A stretch of DNA of 64,000 nucleotides from Polaribacter vadi. Lineage in GTDB: Bacteria > Bacteroidota > Bacteroidia > Flavobacteriales > Flavobacteriaceae. Positions 63,122 to 64,000 of this stretch are shown piece after piece. The DNA is taken from the NCBI RefSeq assembly GCF_001761365.1, contig NZ_CP017477.1, forward strand, positions 580,501 to 644,500, in the 5' to 3' direction. The position numbers were made by a program, and so were the translations under genes. The notes beneath the pieces were generated by a model that made no database searches, was not told the DNA's origin, and was given only the letters and a program-made list of their open reading frames with translations. Position 1 is the stretch's first letter. Each line of letters begins with the position of its first letter.

Positions 63122-63530
63122 TTTTTCCATTAATGACCCTTCGACTGCGCTCAGGATTGATAGATACTGAAACAAGTTCAGCATAGGCTTCGCCTAAAAT
63201 CTAGACTTATTTTTCGCTATGCGAGTTACCTACGACCAAAATGTCTTTTGGTTTTGGTAGTCTTGAATTCTACAATCTATTCCACTATTTTAAGTTAGAC
63301 TCTTTTATTATTCTTTGTTCTTTTCCATAGATGAAAAGAACCAAAAATCTAGACTTACTATTATTTTCTTGAATACTACATTATATTCCACTATCGTGTC
63401 CAGACCGTTTCACTGCGTTGCACTCTTTGGACACTTAGCCGTTTCATATCTTTTGAATTACTACGAAAATTAAAAGTATGTCGGGGTTTATATTATAACC
63501 AGTTTTTTTATTAGTTCTAATTATCAAAGT
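63122..63530. repeat. Long direct repeat, copy 2
   Basis: It shows the same order of blocks as 62430-62830. In the hairpin loop a different sequence is used (CCGTTTCACTGCGTTGCACT in place of TTTTTTATTGAGTTCCCCAA), so the arms are conserved while the loop has two exchangeable versions. Confidence 0.85.
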
Positions 63531-63539
63531 TAACCGTCA

Positions 63540-64000
63540 TTGCGAGGTACGAAGCAATCTGTTTATTTTATAATTCTTTTCTTTTTTCCATTGATGAAAA
63601 AAGAAACAAAAAAATCTAGACTTATTTTAATTTTCTTGAATTCTACAATCTATTACACTAACGTGTCCAGACCGTTTCACTGCGTTGCACTCTTTGGACA
63701 CTTAGCCGTTTCATATCTTTTGAATTACTACGAAAATTAAAAATATGTCGGGTTAGGATTGTAACTATGATTTTTCTCTTTCCTCTATACTTTATACTAT
63801 TTATTTTAAATTCTTTTCTTTTTTGGTTTTGGTTGTCTTGAATTCTACAATCTATTACACTAACGTGTCCAGACTTTTTATTGAGTTCCCCAATCAAGTT
63901 GAGGACAAGCTTTGGACACTTAGCCGTTTCATATCTTTTGAATTGCTACGAAAATTAAAAGTATGTCGGGTTTAGATTATAACCAGTTTTTTTATTAGTT
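63540..64000. repeat. Two further tandem units of the same repeat, running off the right edge
   Basis: Hairpin arms GTGTCCA start at 63663 and 63865 (202 bases apart), each followed by TTTGGACACTTAGCCGTTTC, ACGAAAATTAAA and a TATGTCGGG end. The final unit is still running at 64000. There is no gene; the array continues beyond the window. Confidence 0.85.

Noticed and set aside
62430..64000. Possible CRISPR or integron attC array
   Set aside because: Units are 200-700 bases with conserved interiors, not short repeats with unique spacers. No cas or integrase gene and no convincing attC boxes.

Overview
The window is AT-rich (roughly 30% G+C by eye) chromosomal DNA from a marine-type member of the Bacteroidota, family Flavobacteriaceae (Polaribacter/Tenacibaculum-like; the genus is a guess). 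The reasons are promoters of the TAnnTTTG type, a type IX secretion C-terminal domain, bacillithiol deacetylase BshB1, fused alpha/beta E1 dehydrogenase, many lipoproteins with short signal peptides, and intergenic palindromic repeats typical of the group. There is no rRNA, CRISPR array, prophage or complete insertion sequence. One tRNA (His) is present.

Layout. 0-14 kb is mostly housekeeping: a DEAD-box helicase cut by the left edge, a thioredoxin-fold lipoprotein, an ABC-F ATPase, the divergent oxyR/dps pair with a clear OxyR-type palindrome, 3-hydroxyacyl-CoA dehydrogenase with a PagL-like barrel, a Gfo/Idh/MocA oxidoreductase, pcm, a ModF-like twin ATPase, a DUF2147 gene broken by one in-frame amber codon, kdsC with a DUF2520 gene, a trans-sulfuration enzyme with bshB1, and tRNA-His. 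14.5-16.4 kb holds three tandem units of one XRE-regulator module, the middle one decayed. 16.4-20.5 kb carries a LytTR response regulator, its propeller-type histidine kinase and an unrecognised lipoprotein. 20.5-27.4 kb carries uvrA, an ECF sigma factor with a 47-residue protein behind it, an atypical SDR, nth (without Fe-S cysteines) and bcp, separated by inverted copies of an intergenic element.

27.5-33.0 kb is one gene for a 1844-residue leucine-rich-repeat protein with a T9SS sorting domain, built from duplicated capped modules. It is followed by an M1 aminopeptidase. 35.7-38.1 kb is the most disturbed part: an mtfA pseudogene with two frameshifts, a HI1419/HI1420-type toxin-antitoxin pair lying between two copies of the mtfA 3' end, and a frameshifted HEPN-like gene. 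38-53 kb mixes metabolic and regulatory genes (cyclase, B12-radical SAM enzyme, VOC/HxlR pair, HipA-like kinase with DUF3037, XRE/M14 carboxypeptidase, Lrp, PRC-barrel, fused E1, TruC). 53.4-60.2 kb is a compact DUF805-DUF58-MoxR-DUF4350-DUF4129-SpoIIM cluster with a divergent RDD gene. A Bcr/CflA exporter ends the coding part. The last 2.4 kb is gene-free and filled with long direct repeats that run off the edge.

How the genes work together: clear functional units are peroxide stress (OxyR, Dps, Bcp and perhaps bacillithiol), DNA repair (UvrA, Nth), the LytTR two-component pair, the MoxR membrane cluster and the toxin-antitoxin pair. Two single-chain twin-ABC proteins each keep exactly one complete composite ATP site. 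No single locus is certainly a new system. The best candidates are the XRE tandem array, the toxin-antitoxin insertion in mtfA, the HipA-like/DUF3037/small membrane protein trio, and the terminal repeat array.
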